Origin: Halodesulfovibrio spirochaetisodalis
GTDB taxonomy: Bacteria; Desulfobacterota; Desulfovibrionia; Desulfovibrionales; Desulfovibrionaceae
Reading direction: 5' to 3'
Assembly (NCBI RefSeq): GCF_001672295.1
Contig: NZ_JXMS01000019.1
Span: forward strand, 1 to 64,000
DNA length: 64,000 bases
Shown: in pieces, positions 38,179 to 47,946 of the stretch
Position numbering within the stretch: the stretch's first letter is position 1
How the letters are laid out: each line of letters opens with the position of its first letter
The notes under the pieces: model-generated
The model's database searches: none
Seen by the model: only the letters and a program-made list of their open reading frames with translations
What the model was told of the DNA's origin: nothing
Translations under genes and position numbers: made by a program

Positions 38179-39468
38179 ATGTCTATTTTGACCAAGAACA
38201 CGGCTCTTGCCGGGTTGTTTGAAGCGCATATTGATGAGTTAGTTAAAAAAGAGCGACTGGACGCTGAAGTTATCAAACAGGGGCTCGAGAATGGTACAAT
38301 GGTACTGCTCGGCAACCCTGAACACCCTGATGTACTTCCGACGCTGGTCGGTCAACCTGCGTCTGTAAAAGTTAACGCCAACATCGGTACATCTCCGTTG
38401 AAAAACGATGTGCGCTGCGAAATGGTTAAGCTGCAAACTGCCATTAACGCCGGTGCAGATACCGTGATGGATTTATCCATCGGTGGTGATCTTGATAAAA
38501 TCAGAACTGAGATGATTTCTTCCACAAAGCTTCCTTTGGGTACCGTGCCAATGTACGCAGTGGCACAACAGTACCTCGACAATGACCGCGACCCTGCGGA
38601 CATTAAGCCGGAAGAATTGTTTGAAGAAATTGAAAAGCAGGCAAAGCAGGGCGTAGACTACATGACCGTTCATTGCGGTTTGACTATGCGCGGTGCTGAG
38701 TTTGCTACAAATGGCAGTCGTGTGATGGGCATTGTTTCCCGCGGCGGCTCCATCCTTGCTCGTTGGATGCTTAAAAACGGCAAGGAAAACCCGCTTCTCA
38801 CAGGATACGATCGTATTCTTGAGATTGCACGCAAGTACAACGTAACTCTTTCCCTTGGTGACGGTCTTCGTCCGGGTGCAGGAACCGATGCTGGTGATGC
38901 TGCACAGTGGGAAGAGGTTATGGTACTCGGCCAGCTGGCTAAACGCGGCCTCGAAGCTGGTGTTCAGTGCATGATCGAAGGACCGGGACATGTGCCTTTG
39001 AATGAGGTTGAAGCACAGATCATCGGCATTAAAAAGCTTACCAACGGTGCGCCATTGTATGTACTCGGACCGCTCGTTATTGACAGCAGCCCGGGCTACG
39101 ACCACATTGCCGGTGCAATCGGCGGTGCAATTGCTGTTAAAGCTGGTGTTGACTTCCTTTGTTACCTCACTCCGGCGGAACACCTTACCTTGCCGAGCAT
39201 CGAAGATGTTCATGCAGGCGTAATGGCATCCCGCATTGCTGCACAGGCTGCAGAAGCAAGCATGGGCAGACCGGCAGCAGTTGAGCGTGAACTGGGTATT
39301 TCCCGTGCACGTAAGGCTCTTGACTGGGAAGGTATGAAGACACTTGCTCTTGATCCTGAAATGGTTGAAAAGCGTAGAGAAGAACATAAAGATAAGCGTG
39401 AATGCGCCATGTGTGGCAAATTCTGCGCATACAAGATGATCGAAGAAGATCCTCAGTGTTCTAGCTAA
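38179..39468 (+). CDS. thiC: ThiC-family radical SAM enzyme (HMP-P synthase or 5-hydroxybenzimidazole synthase)
   Basis: A 429-residue short-form ThiC. Blocks KVNANIGTSP, MDLSIGGDLDKIR, VSRGGSILARWML, LSLGDGLRPGAG, EGPGHVPLNE and VLGPLVIDSSPGYDHI are all present. The C-terminal cluster motif is CAMCGKFC (Cys409, 412, 416). ThiC turns aminoimidazole ribotide into the thiamine pyrimidine; the close paralogue BzaF makes 5-hydroxybenzimidazole for cobamides. The SIGG variant and the absence of a recognisable TPP riboswitch in the 150-bp leader leave the choice open, with ThiC the default. An AGGAAG site precedes the ATG. Confidence 0.88.
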   Translation: MSILTKNTALAGLFEAHIDELVKKERLDAEVIKQGLENGTMVLLGNPEHPDVLPTLVGQPASVKVNANIGTSPLKNDVRCEMVKLQTAINAGADTVMDLSIGGDLDKIRTEMISSTKLPLGTVPMYAVAQQYLDNDRDPADIKPEELFEEIEKQAKQGVDYMTVHCGLTMRGAEFATNGSRVMGIVSRGGSILARWMLKNGKENPLLTGYDRILEIARKYNVTLSLGDGLRPGAGTDAGDAAQWEEVMVLGQLAKRGLEAGVQCMIEGPGHVPLNEVEAQIIGIKKLTNGAPLYVLGPLVIDSSPGYDHIAGAIGGAIAVKAGVDFLCYLTPAEHLTLPSIEDVHAGVMASRIAAQAAEASMGRPAAVERELGISRARKALDWEGMKTLALDPEMVEKRREEHKDKRECAMCGKFCAYKMIEEDPQCSS

Positions 39469-39479
39469 GCACGCACTAA

Positions 39480-39517
39480 AAGGCCTGATACATATCGTGT
39501 ATCAGGCCTTACTTTTT
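39480..39517 (+). terminator. Terminator of the ThiC-family gene
   Basis: A perfect 13-bp stem (39480-39492 with 39498-39510) has a 5-nt loop and a T-rich tail. Confidence 0.9.
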
Positions 39518-39557
39518 TATACGGCTTTCCGGTGGGGCAAGGTATTGTCTCCGACGG

Positions 39558-39708
39558 GCAGGTGGGCTCTGCCCCCTGCACCCCCGTAAGGGGACGCGTC
39601 CCCTTAACCCCATTATACGCGGCACCAGTCTTTGGCTATGCCGTTGGAAGCCGCGTAAAAACTATCTTTCTAGAACAAACAGCTGTCCTTCTTCTGAAGG
39701 ACAGCTGT
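39558..39708 (+). repeat. Composite repeat, copy B (GC-rich block plus hairpin)
   Basis: The 65-bp GC-rich block (39558-39622) matches copy A at 14845-14910 except for three bases and one indel. After 56 nt comes a perfect 13-bp hairpin (39679-39691 with 39696-39708), placed as in copy A. Three stem pairs differ from copy A and each change is compensated on the other arm. The hairpin here has only a weak T-run, so it is not an obvious terminator. Confidence 0.85.
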
Positions 39709-39884
39709 ACAGTACGACAAGTGCTTACGGTATGTGTTAATTACGGTTTCTTTGCGTGCTTCTCTGGATGCCATTGTTTACGCTGATGCGTAGATGAAGA
39801 ATGAACAGTTTTTCTTTCATTGTGGAAAGGTAGTGTGTTCGCGGCTCCCAGCCTCATGTTTGTCAGATGTCTTCGCGTTTGTTT

Positions 39885-39933
39885 GGGTCAAGGGGAATCC
39901 CCTTGCGGGATGCAAGGGCAGCGCCCTTTGCCC
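39885..39933 (-). repeat. Related GC-rich repeat, inverted (copy C)
   Basis: Read on the minus strand this resembles the GC-rich block of copies A and B: a GCTGCCC stretch, then CCCGCAAGGGG, then CCCCTTGACCC, with several substitutions and a shorter centre. It lies 180 bp from copy B in opposite orientation. Confidence 0.65.
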
Positions 39934-39982
39934 CTCGGAGAGTCGCCGAAGGCAAAGAAAGAAAACCTGATAACCGTCCCCA

Positions 39983-40948
39983 TTATTTCAAGTTATTGAC
40001 GACATTCTGCGGAGTGCCGTTCAGGAACGCTGTGATGTTGTCGGCAGCAATTTGCATGAGTGCAGAGCGGGCTTCTATTGTTGCCCATGCGAGATGTGGT
40101 GTAATGAATGTATTTGGAGTGGAGAGAAACGGGTGGTCTTTTGCTATCGGCTCCTCGCTCACAACATCTACTGCCAGTCCTCCGAGTTTGCCGGAAGTGA
40201 GGGCAGATGCAACTGCTTCTTCGTCCAGTAACGGGCCACGGGCTGTGTTGATGATAATGGCATCCGGCTTCATTTGTGCCAGTGTTTTTTCATTGATGAT
40301 GTGTTTGGTTTCTGCTGTGAGCGGGCAGTGCAGGGTAATAATGTCTGACTTGGCAAGAAGTTCATCTAGGTCAGCAAAAGCAAAGTTGTCATATGCAGGC
40401 ATTGGCTTAGGACGCGGTGCATAGGCAAGCATATTCATGCCGAACCCGTTTGCGATGCGGGCGACATTGTTGCCGGTATTTCCGAATCCAATGATGCCGA
40501 GAGTTTTACCGCCCAGCTCACGTTGCGGGGTATTCCAGAAGCAGAATTGCCCGTTCTTACCCCATTCTCCCTGTCGTACTTGTTGAGAATGCAAGGCAAT
40601 CTGTCGGTAGCACTCAAAGATAAGTGCAAAGACGTGTTCCGGCACAGCATTGTTTGCGTAGCCGGGAGTATTGGTTACAGGAATTCCGCGTTCAGCAGCA
40701 GCTGCAATATCTACTACATCATATCCGGTGGCGAGGACGCCGATATATTTAAGCTTCGGCAGTTGTGCGAGTGTTTCTCTTGTGAGTGGCGTTTTATTGG
40801 TGAGGAGAATCTCAGCGTCTTTACTGCGTTCTATAATGTCTTCATCGAGCGTTTTCTCGTAAAGCGTGACTGGATGAATATTGTCAATGGGGGTCCAGGG
40901 ATTATCGCCGGGATTAAGCGTCTGGCCATCAAGAATAACTGTCTTCAT
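39983..40948 (-). CDS. D-2-hydroxyacid dehydrogenase (glycerate dehydrogenase/hydroxypyruvate reductase-like)
   Basis: A 321-residue NAD-dependent enzyme. The Rossmann motif GFGNTGNNVARI, catalytic Arg in NTARGPLLDE, Glu in VSEEPI and His in PHLAWATIEAR are all present. The last block is common in glycerate dehydrogenases. Likely reaction: reduction of hydroxypyruvate to D-glycerate, or of a related 2-keto acid. GGAG lies 8 bases before the ATG. Monocistronic. Confidence 0.92.
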   Translation of the reverse strand: MKTVILDGQTLNPGDNPWTPIDNIHPVTLYEKTLDEDIIERSKDAEILLTNKTPLTRETLAQLPKLKYIGVLATGYDVVDIAAAAERGIPVTNTPGYANNAVPEHVFALIFECYRQIALHSQQVRQGEWGKNGQFCFWNTPQRELGGKTLGIIGFGNTGNNVARIANGFGMNMLAYAPRPKPMPAYDNFAFADLDELLAKSDIITLHCPLTAETKHIINEKTLAQMKPDAIIINTARGPLLDEEAVASALTSGKLGGLAVDVVSEEPIAKDHPFLSTPNTFITPHLAWATIEARSALMQIAADNITAFLNGTPQNVVNNLK

Positions 40949-41215
40949 CGTAATACTCCATCATGTTCGTCTTGCGTAACATACTGAGAGAACAATACCA
41001 AACCAGGTTTGTTGCAGTTGTTACGTAATTTAGTTGTAGCTGCTTTACAGTGAAAAAATGAATGTAAATAGGTTATTAACTGTATGCAAACCAACCTGTA
41101 TGGTAAGGGGTATATCTTTTGCCGTCTTGCTAACTCGTATTTGCTTTATTGTCTGTGTATAGTAAAGTGGCTTTTCGAACAGCATTAAATCAAAATTTAT
41201 GTATAGAGGTTTGCA

Positions 41216-44200
41216 GTGCGTCCAGTAACACGTATCGTACTTTATTTACTCCTTTCTATTGCCGTGTGTATCGGCGGTATCTTTGCGTATGCGGGATGGT
41301 ATATACAGTCCTCCAACTTTCCGGAGCTTATTGAACGTACATTGAGCGATGCTACCGGATATGAATGGAAGATCGGTGGTGACTTGGATCTGTCCATTGT
41401 TCCTTTAGCATTTGAAGCTTCTGATGTGCAAATTATTGATCCGGAAACACAGAAAAAATTTGTTACAGTTGGCGGTATCCAATCCAGTGTAGATATACCG
41501 GAGCTTTTTGGCGGAAAGTTGCTTATTGACCACATTAACTTGCAGGATCTTGAGCTTATTCTTTCAGATAAACTGCTTGAACGCGAGAGTAAAGAGGATG
41601 TGGCCAATGTGGATATCCAGTTTTCCATGGGTGACCTTGCCGGAGAATTTGACCTTCAGGGCATAGAAATCCAGCGGGGCAAAATTGTCTTTGAACGCGG
41701 TGAAGATGCCAGCAGAGAATATCTTGCGCTATCAGACCTGAATCTGCAAATGGAGTTTACTGAGAAGACAATGTTTAATCTCTCAGCTGCGGTTGAGAGT
41801 AATGTTATCCCTACTAAAGGCCGTTTGAAGCTGGTGGGTGAAAGTGATCTTAACACAGCAACGCTTACAGCGGAGAATGTCCTTGGTTTGGTAGAGTGGC
41901 AGGGCGATATTGAACTTGAAGGACGCACTGTTTCAACGGCACTGAATGCACAGTGTTCACTCGACTGGCCTAACCGCCTGCTGCGTCTGGAAGAAGTGCA
42001 GGCTGCGGTGGCAAAAGGGCGTCTTACGTTTGCTGGTAAAATAACAGACATCAGCAATGCTGATTGGAAGCTAACCGGTGATGCGGAAGTTCAGGATTTG
42101 AGCTTGCCGTATTGGTTTGGCTTCACAGAAAATTTACCTACAAGCCTGAACCATGCTTTGGACAGCATTGACGGTACGCTTTCTATTGAGATGACCAAAG
42201 ATCGTGTATGGTCAGAGAATTTGCGGGCAACAGTTTTGGGTATGAAGCTCGCCGGTGTTGGTGGAGTGAAAGATTTTTCAAAACCTGTCATCTATATTGA
42301 TGCCAAAGGCGACAATGTGGATGTGAATAAGATTTTTCCAGAAATCGGTCTGAACCCACCAAAGGTGTTGCCAAAACCGAGCAGCGATGCACCTCCTATC
42401 TTTCGTTACGAGCCGGACGATCCTGCAAAACCTAAGGAAGAATCTCTGGCAGAGCTTTCTGTCGGGTATGATATCCGTATTGGTGCCAAAAATGCTACTG
42501 CCTATGGATTTAAGGTCGGTGACCTTGCGTTTCGCTGCTGGCCTGCACCGAATGAAGATACGCTGACTTCGTACACTATTGGTAAAGCGTATGGCGGTAG
42601 CGTGGACTCTGTTTTGACCATTGCGGACGACTTGCGTCTGGAGGCTACTGTAAAGAATGTCCAGACACAGGAGATCAGCCGTATTCTTACTGGTGATTCC
42701 GTCATTGCAGGTGTTGCTAACGGTAAAATTGATGTGCGCGCGAAAGCTCGAACTGTATACGGTCTTGCCGCAGGTCTTGGTGGTAAGATTAATGTTGTAT
42801 TTACTGACGGTTATGTGAAGTCACTTCAGAGTAAGAATGCAAAAGGTGAAAATTTTTCCAGACAGAGCTTCTTTAAACGTCTGAAAATAGATTTGAGCGG
42901 TAAGAGTCTCAGTAAGAAACCGGATGAGGCGGGATACGACCTGCCGTACAACTGGGATCTGTCAGTATTGTTTGAAGCCAAGAAGACTGACGACTCATAC
43001 CTTACGCATATTAAAGGTCCTATAACCATGAGCGCAAAACGGGTGCTGCCTGTGCGCGGCACTGATATTGATCTTGATGTGACATGGTATGGGAAAATGG
43101 AACGTGCCGGACAGATTGTTCCGCTCTCAGCACGACTGGTAAGTAAAAGCACATACAATCTGGAGACAGAAGAACTCTCCATACGTAACGGTATGGTCGC
43201 TTTTGATAACCAGCGGGTAAATATCAACGGCAACGTGAAAAAGTTTATCGGATCCCCTGAGTTTAAAGGTTCGTTTGTCGGCGGTAACGTGAACTTGCGT
43301 CCTCTGTTGCAGACAATGAACCTGCTGCGCTGGCAGCCGCGTGACCCTACGGCGTTTACGAACGCGAGTCTTCGCGGTGATGTTGATCTGCGTAAGGGGC
43401 GGTATGCCTTATATAATGTAGTCGGCACCATTGATGAAACGGAAGTGCAAGGTTCCGGCCTTGTAAACCTTAATGGCGCTGTTCCTACGGTGCGAGCAGA
43501 TTTTGCGCTGGGTGATGTTATGCTAAAGCGCTATTTCCCGCCGGATAACGTTGATTACCGTTCCAAGATTTTTAACAAAAATCAGTGGCAGCTTGGCTGG
43601 CTACGTGAAATTGATGTGAAAGGCAGTCTGCGTGTCGGAAACTTGCGTTTCGAACCAATTGAATTGCAGAACATCGTTACGCCGGTAGATATTGGCAACG
43701 GTAGAATACAGATAGGGCCGCTGGAAGCCGGGCTATATCGCGGCACATTCTCCGGTGAGTTTGTGGGTGTGCTACAGAACAAGCTTGAAAGCCGCCTTGT
43801 GGCAAATGCCAATGGAGTAAACCTTGCTCTTGCTTCCAGAGGTGCAGCAGGAGAAGATTACCTTGGCGGAATTGCCACCGGTTATGTAGAAGCGACAGGT
43901 AGCCTGAGCTCAAACTATGACATTCTGGCAAGCCTTAACGGTATTTGGGGTGTTGCCATCAAAGACGGTTTCTTCGGCTTCAGTAAGAATAAAAAAGGTG
44001 AGATTGAAAAAACAACGTTTACCTCTGCGGTAAGTGACGGAAGTATTCGTCAGGGCATTATGAGCAGTAATAATCTCGCTGTTACGTCCTCCTTTGTGGA
44101 TATGCGTGGCGGCGGTAATATCAATCTGCCGAGCAGGACAGTAGATTACAAGGTTAATGTAACTTACGCACGTATTCCAACTGTTCCTGTGACCATCACT

Positions 44201-44350
44201 GGTAGCTGGGACAATCCAAAAGTTACTGTGGATGGACTGAGTGTACTTCCGCAAACAGTCGGTAAAATCGGTGGTGGTATTTTCTCCATCTTGAAGGATA
44301 CACTTTTGATTCCATTCCGTGCGATAGATCTGCTTCCATCACTTCGCTAA
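41216..44350 (+). CDS. Giant AsmA-family envelope protein
   Basis: 1044 residues from GTG 41216, six bases after AGAGG. An N-terminal membrane anchor (about residues 7-28) precedes a very long periplasmic region with the AsmA start (TLSDATGYEWKIGGDLDL). The C-terminal AsmA_2 region (about 780-990) includes GIATGYVEATGSLSSN, and the protein ends in a beta-rich tail. AsmA/TamB/YhdP-type proteins form periplasmic bridges that help lipid transport or outer-membrane assembly. A strong terminator at 44421 ends the gene before the kinase gene. Confidence 0.9.
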   Translation: MRPVTRIVLYLLLSIAVCIGGIFAYAGWYIQSSNFPELIERTLSDATGYEWKIGGDLDLSIVPLAFEASDVQIIDPETQKKFVTVGGIQSSVDIPELFGGKLLIDHINLQDLELILSDKLLERESKEDVANVDIQFSMGDLAGEFDLQGIEIQRGKIVFERGEDASREYLALSDLNLQMEFTEKTMFNLSAAVESNVIPTKGRLKLVGESDLNTATLTAENVLGLVEWQGDIELEGRTVSTALNAQCSLDWPNRLLRLEEVQAAVAKGRLTFAGKITDISNADWKLTGDAEVQDLSLPYWFGFTENLPTSLNHALDSIDGTLSIEMTKDRVWSENLRATVLGMKLAGVGGVKDFSKPVIYIDAKGDNVDVNKIFPEIGLNPPKVLPKPSSDAPPIFRYEPDDPAKPKEESLAELSVGYDIRIGAKNATAYGFKVGDLAFRCWPAPNEDTLTSYTIGKAYGGSVDSVLTIADDLRLEATVKNVQTQEISRILTGDSVIAGVANGKIDVRAKARTVYGLAAGLGGKINVVFTDGYVKSLQSKNAKGENFSRQSFFKRLKIDLSGKSLSKKPDEAGYDLPYNWDLSVLFEAKKTDDSYLTHIKGPITMSAKRVLPVRGTDIDLDVTWYGKMERAGQIVPLSARLVSKSTYNLETEELSIRNGMVAFDNQRVNINGNVKKFIGSPEFKGSFVGGNVNLRPLLQTMNLLRWQPRDPTAFTNASLRGDVDLRKGRYALYNVVGTIDETEVQGSGLVNLNGAVPTVRADFALGDVMLKRYFPPDNVDYRSKIFNKNQWQLGWLREIDVKGSLRVGNLRFEPIELQNIVTPVDIGNGRIQIGPLEAGLYRGTFSGEFVGVLQNKLESRLVANANGVNLALASRGAAGEDYLGGIATGYVEATGSLSSNYDILASLNGIWGVAIKDGFFGFSKNKKGEIEKTTFTSAVSDGSIRQGIMSSNNLAVTSSFVDMRGGGNINLPSRTVDYKVNVTYARIPTVPVTITGSWDNPKVTVDGLSVLPQTVGKIGGGIFSILKDTLLIPFRAIDLLPSLR

Positions 44351-44420
44351 TTGAAATGAGTCTTCTTGTGCAGTAGGTTGCACAAAACGACTTGTGCAAA
44401 AGTGAAATAAGATGCACATT

Positions 44421-44454
44421 GGTCTTCAGCTGTTACAGCTGAAGACCTTTTTTT
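44421..44454 (+). terminator. Terminator of the AsmA gene
   Basis: A perfect 12-bp stem (44421-44432 with 44436-44447) has a 3-nt loop and a T7 tail. Confidence 0.93.
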
Positions 44455-44600
44455 ATGACAAAATGTGTAATAATTTGCAGGAATAGCAACGGGTGTGCAA
44501 AAAAGATCACTTTGGCACGTCTTTTTCATATCAAGAATATATTTACTCATAGTCAGAAGCAGCATTACCGGATAGTGGTGGGTTGCGGATCAGGATATAC

Positions 44601-46301
44601 ATGGAAATTGCAGATTTAAGTAAAGAGCGAAGTACGATTATTATTGCGATAGTTACCCTTATTACTATCGGACTTTCGCTTATCGTCTCTACAGGGCAGA
44701 CATTACGGCAGCAGGAAGAAGCACGGTTGCAGCATCTTCAGTTGACAGCGCGCTCAGTTCTTCAGTCGGTGGATATTTCACTACGTACCGGTATTCTTAC
44801 ACAGAACGGACAGGTGGCGGGGTTGCCTAGTACTGCCAAGTTCTTTCGTGAGTTGCAGAAGAGTGGTGAAGTAATGTTTGTTGGCTTGCTTGATGAGAAG
44901 GGCGGTCAAATCCTTTCCTCTCTTGAGGGGGGTGAGGCAAATACAATTCTTTTCCCGCAACAGGCCATTCCAACTATGGTACAGTCCGGTACATGGAGTG
45001 GTATCGCAAAGTTCGGTAAACACCGTGTGTATGTGTATGCAAAGCACAGCAAAGGGTTGGAAGAGCCTTCTCTTGAACCTGATGCTCCACCGCGCAATAC
45101 GTTTCTCGTTGTTGGTCTTGATATGACCAAGCATTTTGCAATTTATAAAGGCTTCAAGCAAAACGCATTGTTTCAGGCTGCATACATTCTTATAGCTGCT
45201 ATTTTTACATGGGCATTGGCTATGGCGTTGCTTAAACGTCGTGAACTGGCAGGCAAAGCCTTGCAGCTTGAGCGTTTTCAGGCTCGTCTTTTGGATAACC
45301 TGCCCGATGGTCTGCTCATTGTAAGTCCTGATAATGTGATCCGTGCAGCCAACCCTGCTGCGCATACTATTTTTAACGCCAAAGGCAGCGGGCTGGCCGG
45401 GCTGTCCGTTTCTTCCTTGCCGGAAGACTTGGCAAACTGCCTGAAAAATTTACCGGATGAATCCAATGCGAACTGGGAACAGGTTACTGTTCAGGGTACG
45501 CACATGGAAATTCTATCCGTTCCACTTAAAGAGCATAAAGAAGCTGGCTCAAGATTAGTGCTTGTGCGTGACAGAACCCGTTTTCGCGAGTTGGAAAAGA
45601 GCTTGCAGGATGCGGAGAAAATGGCAGCGCTTGGTACTGTTGCCGCTGGTATGGCGCACGAAATTCGAAATCCTTTGAGTGCGCTTCGCGGTTTTGCCCA
45701 GTATTTTGCCAAGAAATTTAAGGGCAGTGAGCCGGATGAAACATATGCTCAAACGATGATTACTGAAGCAGACAGATTGAATCGCGTTATTACAGACTTA
45801 CTCTATCTTTCCCGACCGCGAGCGGTGCAGAAAGAAGAGGTAGATCTTATTGAGCTTGCTGAAGGTATCAGCAACCTGCTGCGGTTCGATCTGGAAGCTA
45901 AAGGAGTACAGCTTGAGGTGAGTCTCGAGTCCTCCTATGTGCAGGCTGATGCTGATTTGCTTAAACAGACCCTTATTAACTTGATGCTGAACAGTCTTGA
46001 CGCACTGGATGCTACAGATGGCGAGCAGAAGCAGATTCATATTGCCTCTGCCTACGGCGAAGACGGGGTATGGATTTTCGTGCGCGACAATGGTCCGGGT
46101 ATGGAGAAGCAGCAGATCGATCAGGCCTTTGAGCCATTCTTTACCACTAAATCAAAAGGTACAGGACTCGGGCTTGCACTGGTTCACAAAACTATGATGG
46201 AGCACGAAGGTAAGGCATTGATTGAATCTAATGCCGGACGCGGATGCACCATTGCACTCTTTTTCCCCGATGAGGAAGATGAGGAACAATATGTCATATA
46301 A
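44601..46301 (+). CDS. Sensor histidine kinase, ZraS/NtrB-like
   Basis: 566 residues from ATG 44601, with AGGA six bases upstream; a TTG six codons earlier is possible. Membrane segment 1 (about 12-32), a periplasmic sensor of about 165 residues, membrane segment 2 (about 199-221), PAS (about 228-335), then the HisKA motif MAHEIRNPLS (phosphorylated His353). The ATP-binding domain has NLMLNSLDALDA, DNGPGM and TGLGLALVHK. It phosphorylates the sigma-54 activator encoded next, which it overlaps by 11 bp. The signal is unknown; ZraS-like kinases often sense metals or envelope stress. Confidence 0.93.
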   Translation: MEIADLSKERSTIIIAIVTLITIGLSLIVSTGQTLRQQEEARLQHLQLTARSVLQSVDISLRTGILTQNGQVAGLPSTAKFFRELQKSGEVMFVGLLDEKGGQILSSLEGGEANTILFPQQAIPTMVQSGTWSGIAKFGKHRVYVYAKHSKGLEEPSLEPDAPPRNTFLVVGLDMTKHFAIYKGFKQNALFQAAYILIAAIFTWALAMALLKRRELAGKALQLERFQARLLDNLPDGLLIVSPDNVIRAANPAAHTIFNAKGSGLAGLSVSSLPEDLANCLKNLPDESNANWEQVTVQGTHMEILSVPLKEHKEAGSRLVLVRDRTRFRELEKSLQDAEKMAALGTVAAGMAHEIRNPLSALRGFAQYFAKKFKGSEPDETYAQTMITEADRLNRVITDLLYLSRPRAVQKEEVDLIELAEGISNLLRFDLEAKGVQLEVSLESSYVQADADLLKQTLINLMLNSLDALDATDGEQKQIHIASAYGEDGVWIFVRDNGPGMEKQQIDQAFEPFFTTKSKGTGLGLALVHKTMMEHEGKALIESNAGRGCTIALFFPDEEDEEQYVI

Positions 46302-47895
46302 TAAACAACTGTTGGTGATTGATGATGAACCTGCACTGCGCATGATGGTGCGTGCTGTTGTGGAAGACGCGGGCTGGAACGTTGCGGAGGCAAGCTCCGG
46401 TGAGGCCGGTCTTGAATATCTTGCAGCGCACAACGTTAATGTTGTTCTTCTGGACATGCGTATGACAGGGATAGACGGCAGTGAGACGCTTGCTATCATT
46501 CAGGAAAAGTATCCTAACCTGCCCGTCATTATGCTGACCGCGTTTGGCACAGTAGGTTCTGCTGTTGAAGCCATGAAGCGCGGTGCATTTGACTATCTCA
46601 GCAAGCCTGCGGATAACGATGAGCTGATTGCTGTCCTTGAAAAAGCCTACACGCATGGCAGACTGCTGGCAGAGAATGAAAATCTGCGTAAAAAATTTAT
46701 CGGCAATGACCCTTCGGAAAAAATTATTGGCGCCTGCGATGCCATGGACGATTTGCTTGAGCTTATCCGTCAGGTGGGGCCTACAGAAGCAACCGTGCTG
46801 GTCATGGGTGAATCAGGAACCGGTAAGGAACTGATCGCTGAGGCTCTGCATGAACGCAGTAACCGTGCTGCCTTCCCGATGGTAAAGGTAAACTGCGCGG
46901 CGTTGCCGGGTAATTTGCTTGAAAGTGAACTTTTCGGGTATGTCCGCGGGGCGTTTACAGGCGCAGTAAAAGATAAGCCCGGACGTTTCCAGCTTGCGAA
47001 GGGCGGGACACTATTCCTTGATGAAGTAGGCGAAATGCCTATTGAACTTCAGGCAAAGTTGCTGCGCGCCTTGCAGGAGCGTGTTGTTGAACCGCTTGGT
47101 GCTGTGAAGCCTGTAGAAGTGGATGTACGCATCATTGCGGCAACAAACCGTAATTTACGTGAATCTGTTGCAAAAGGTGAGTTTCGCGAAGATTTGTATT
47201 TCCGTCTTAACGTGCTGGAACTTGTTTCCCCGCCATTGCGTGATCGTTTAGAAGATTTACCGCTTTTGGTCAGCAGATTACTTGATAAGTTAGGACGCAA
47301 GAACCGTAAAAGCGTTCGAGGGGTGAGTCCTGATTTTATGCAGAAACTCACCATGTACTCCTGGCCGGGGAACGTTCGAGAGTTGGAAAACGTGCTCGAA
47401 CGTGCACTTATTCTTTCACGCTCTGAAATTTTAAATGTTGAATCGTTACCACCGTTACTGATGGAGCCTCCGAAGCCTGTTCAGTTGCCGCAGTCACAAT
47501 TTGCACAGCAGGAAGGTATGGCAGCAGGGCAGTCCTATTCTCAGCCGAACTATGCAGCGCCTTCCGGTACTGATTACGGTGCTGGGCAGAACTCTTTTAC
47601 CCCGACAGATTTCACACGCACTGACTTCAGTCAGCAGAATCCATACAATAATCAAACAGGATATACCGGACAGCAAGGCTACAATGGACAGGCTTCCGGT
47701 ATGCCGCCTCAGAACGGAAATGGTAACCGGACTATTTCCCGTCCGAAAACACTTGATGATGCTGAACGTCAGGCGCTTATAGAAGCGCTGAATGCCAATG
47801 GCGGGCACAGGGAGCGCACAGCAGATGCCTTGGGAATCAGCAGGCGTACCTTGCAATACAAGTTGCGCAAGTACGGATTGACTAAAAGAAGCTAA
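46291..47895 (+). CDS. Sigma-54-dependent response regulator (NtrC/ZraR type) with Q/N-rich linker
   Basis: 534 residues from ATG 46291, after GAGGAA. Receiver domain with phosphoacceptor Asp55; AAA+ domain with Walker A GESGTGKE (173-180), the sigma-54 contact GAFTGA (220-225) and FLDEVGEMP; C-terminal Fis-type helix-turn-helix (about 495-530, GISRRTLQYKLRKYGL). Between the AAA+ domain and the helix-turn-helix lies an unusual stretch (about 405-485) dominated by Gln, Asn, Gly, Tyr, Ser and Pro, such as GYTGQQGYNGQASG. Target promoters were not identified. It overlaps the kinase gene by 11 bp. Confidence 0.94.
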   Translation: MSYNKQLLVIDDEPALRMMVRAVVEDAGWNVAEASSGEAGLEYLAAHNVNVVLLDMRMTGIDGSETLAIIQEKYPNLPVIMLTAFGTVGSAVEAMKRGAFDYLSKPADNDELIAVLEKAYTHGRLLAENENLRKKFIGNDPSEKIIGACDAMDDLLELIRQVGPTEATVLVMGESGTGKELIAEALHERSNRAAFPMVKVNCAALPGNLLESELFGYVRGAFTGAVKDKPGRFQLAKGGTLFLDEVGEMPIELQAKLLRALQERVVEPLGAVKPVEVDVRIIAATNRNLRESVAKGEFREDLYFRLNVLELVSPPLRDRLEDLPLLVSRLLDKLGRKNRKSVRGVSPDFMQKLTMYSWPGNVRELENVLERALILSRSEILNVESLPPLLMEPPKPVQLPQSQFAQQEGMAAGQSYSQPNYAAPSGTDYGAGQNSFTPTDFTRTDFSQQNPYNNQTGYTGQQGYNGQASGMPPQNGNGNRTISRPKTLDDAERQALIEALNANGGHRERTADALGISRRTLQYKLRKYGLTKRS

Positions 47896-47946
47896 TTAAC
47901 AACTTCTTTATTTCTCTGATTACTTGATAGTTGAAATTGGAAAAGT

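Larger units (their letters stand above)
39469..39982. other. Convergent intergenic region rich in repeats
   Basis: 514 bp between the ThiC-family gene (plus) and the dehydrogenase gene (minus). It contains the terminator at 39480, composite repeat copy B (39558-39708) and a related inverted GC-rich block (39885-39933). No gene is supported here. Confidence 0.7.

Noticed and set aside
38473..39387. 304-codon open frame antisense to the ThiC-family gene
   Set aside because: Cysteine-rich nonsense translation opposite a conserved enzyme; no ribosome-binding site.
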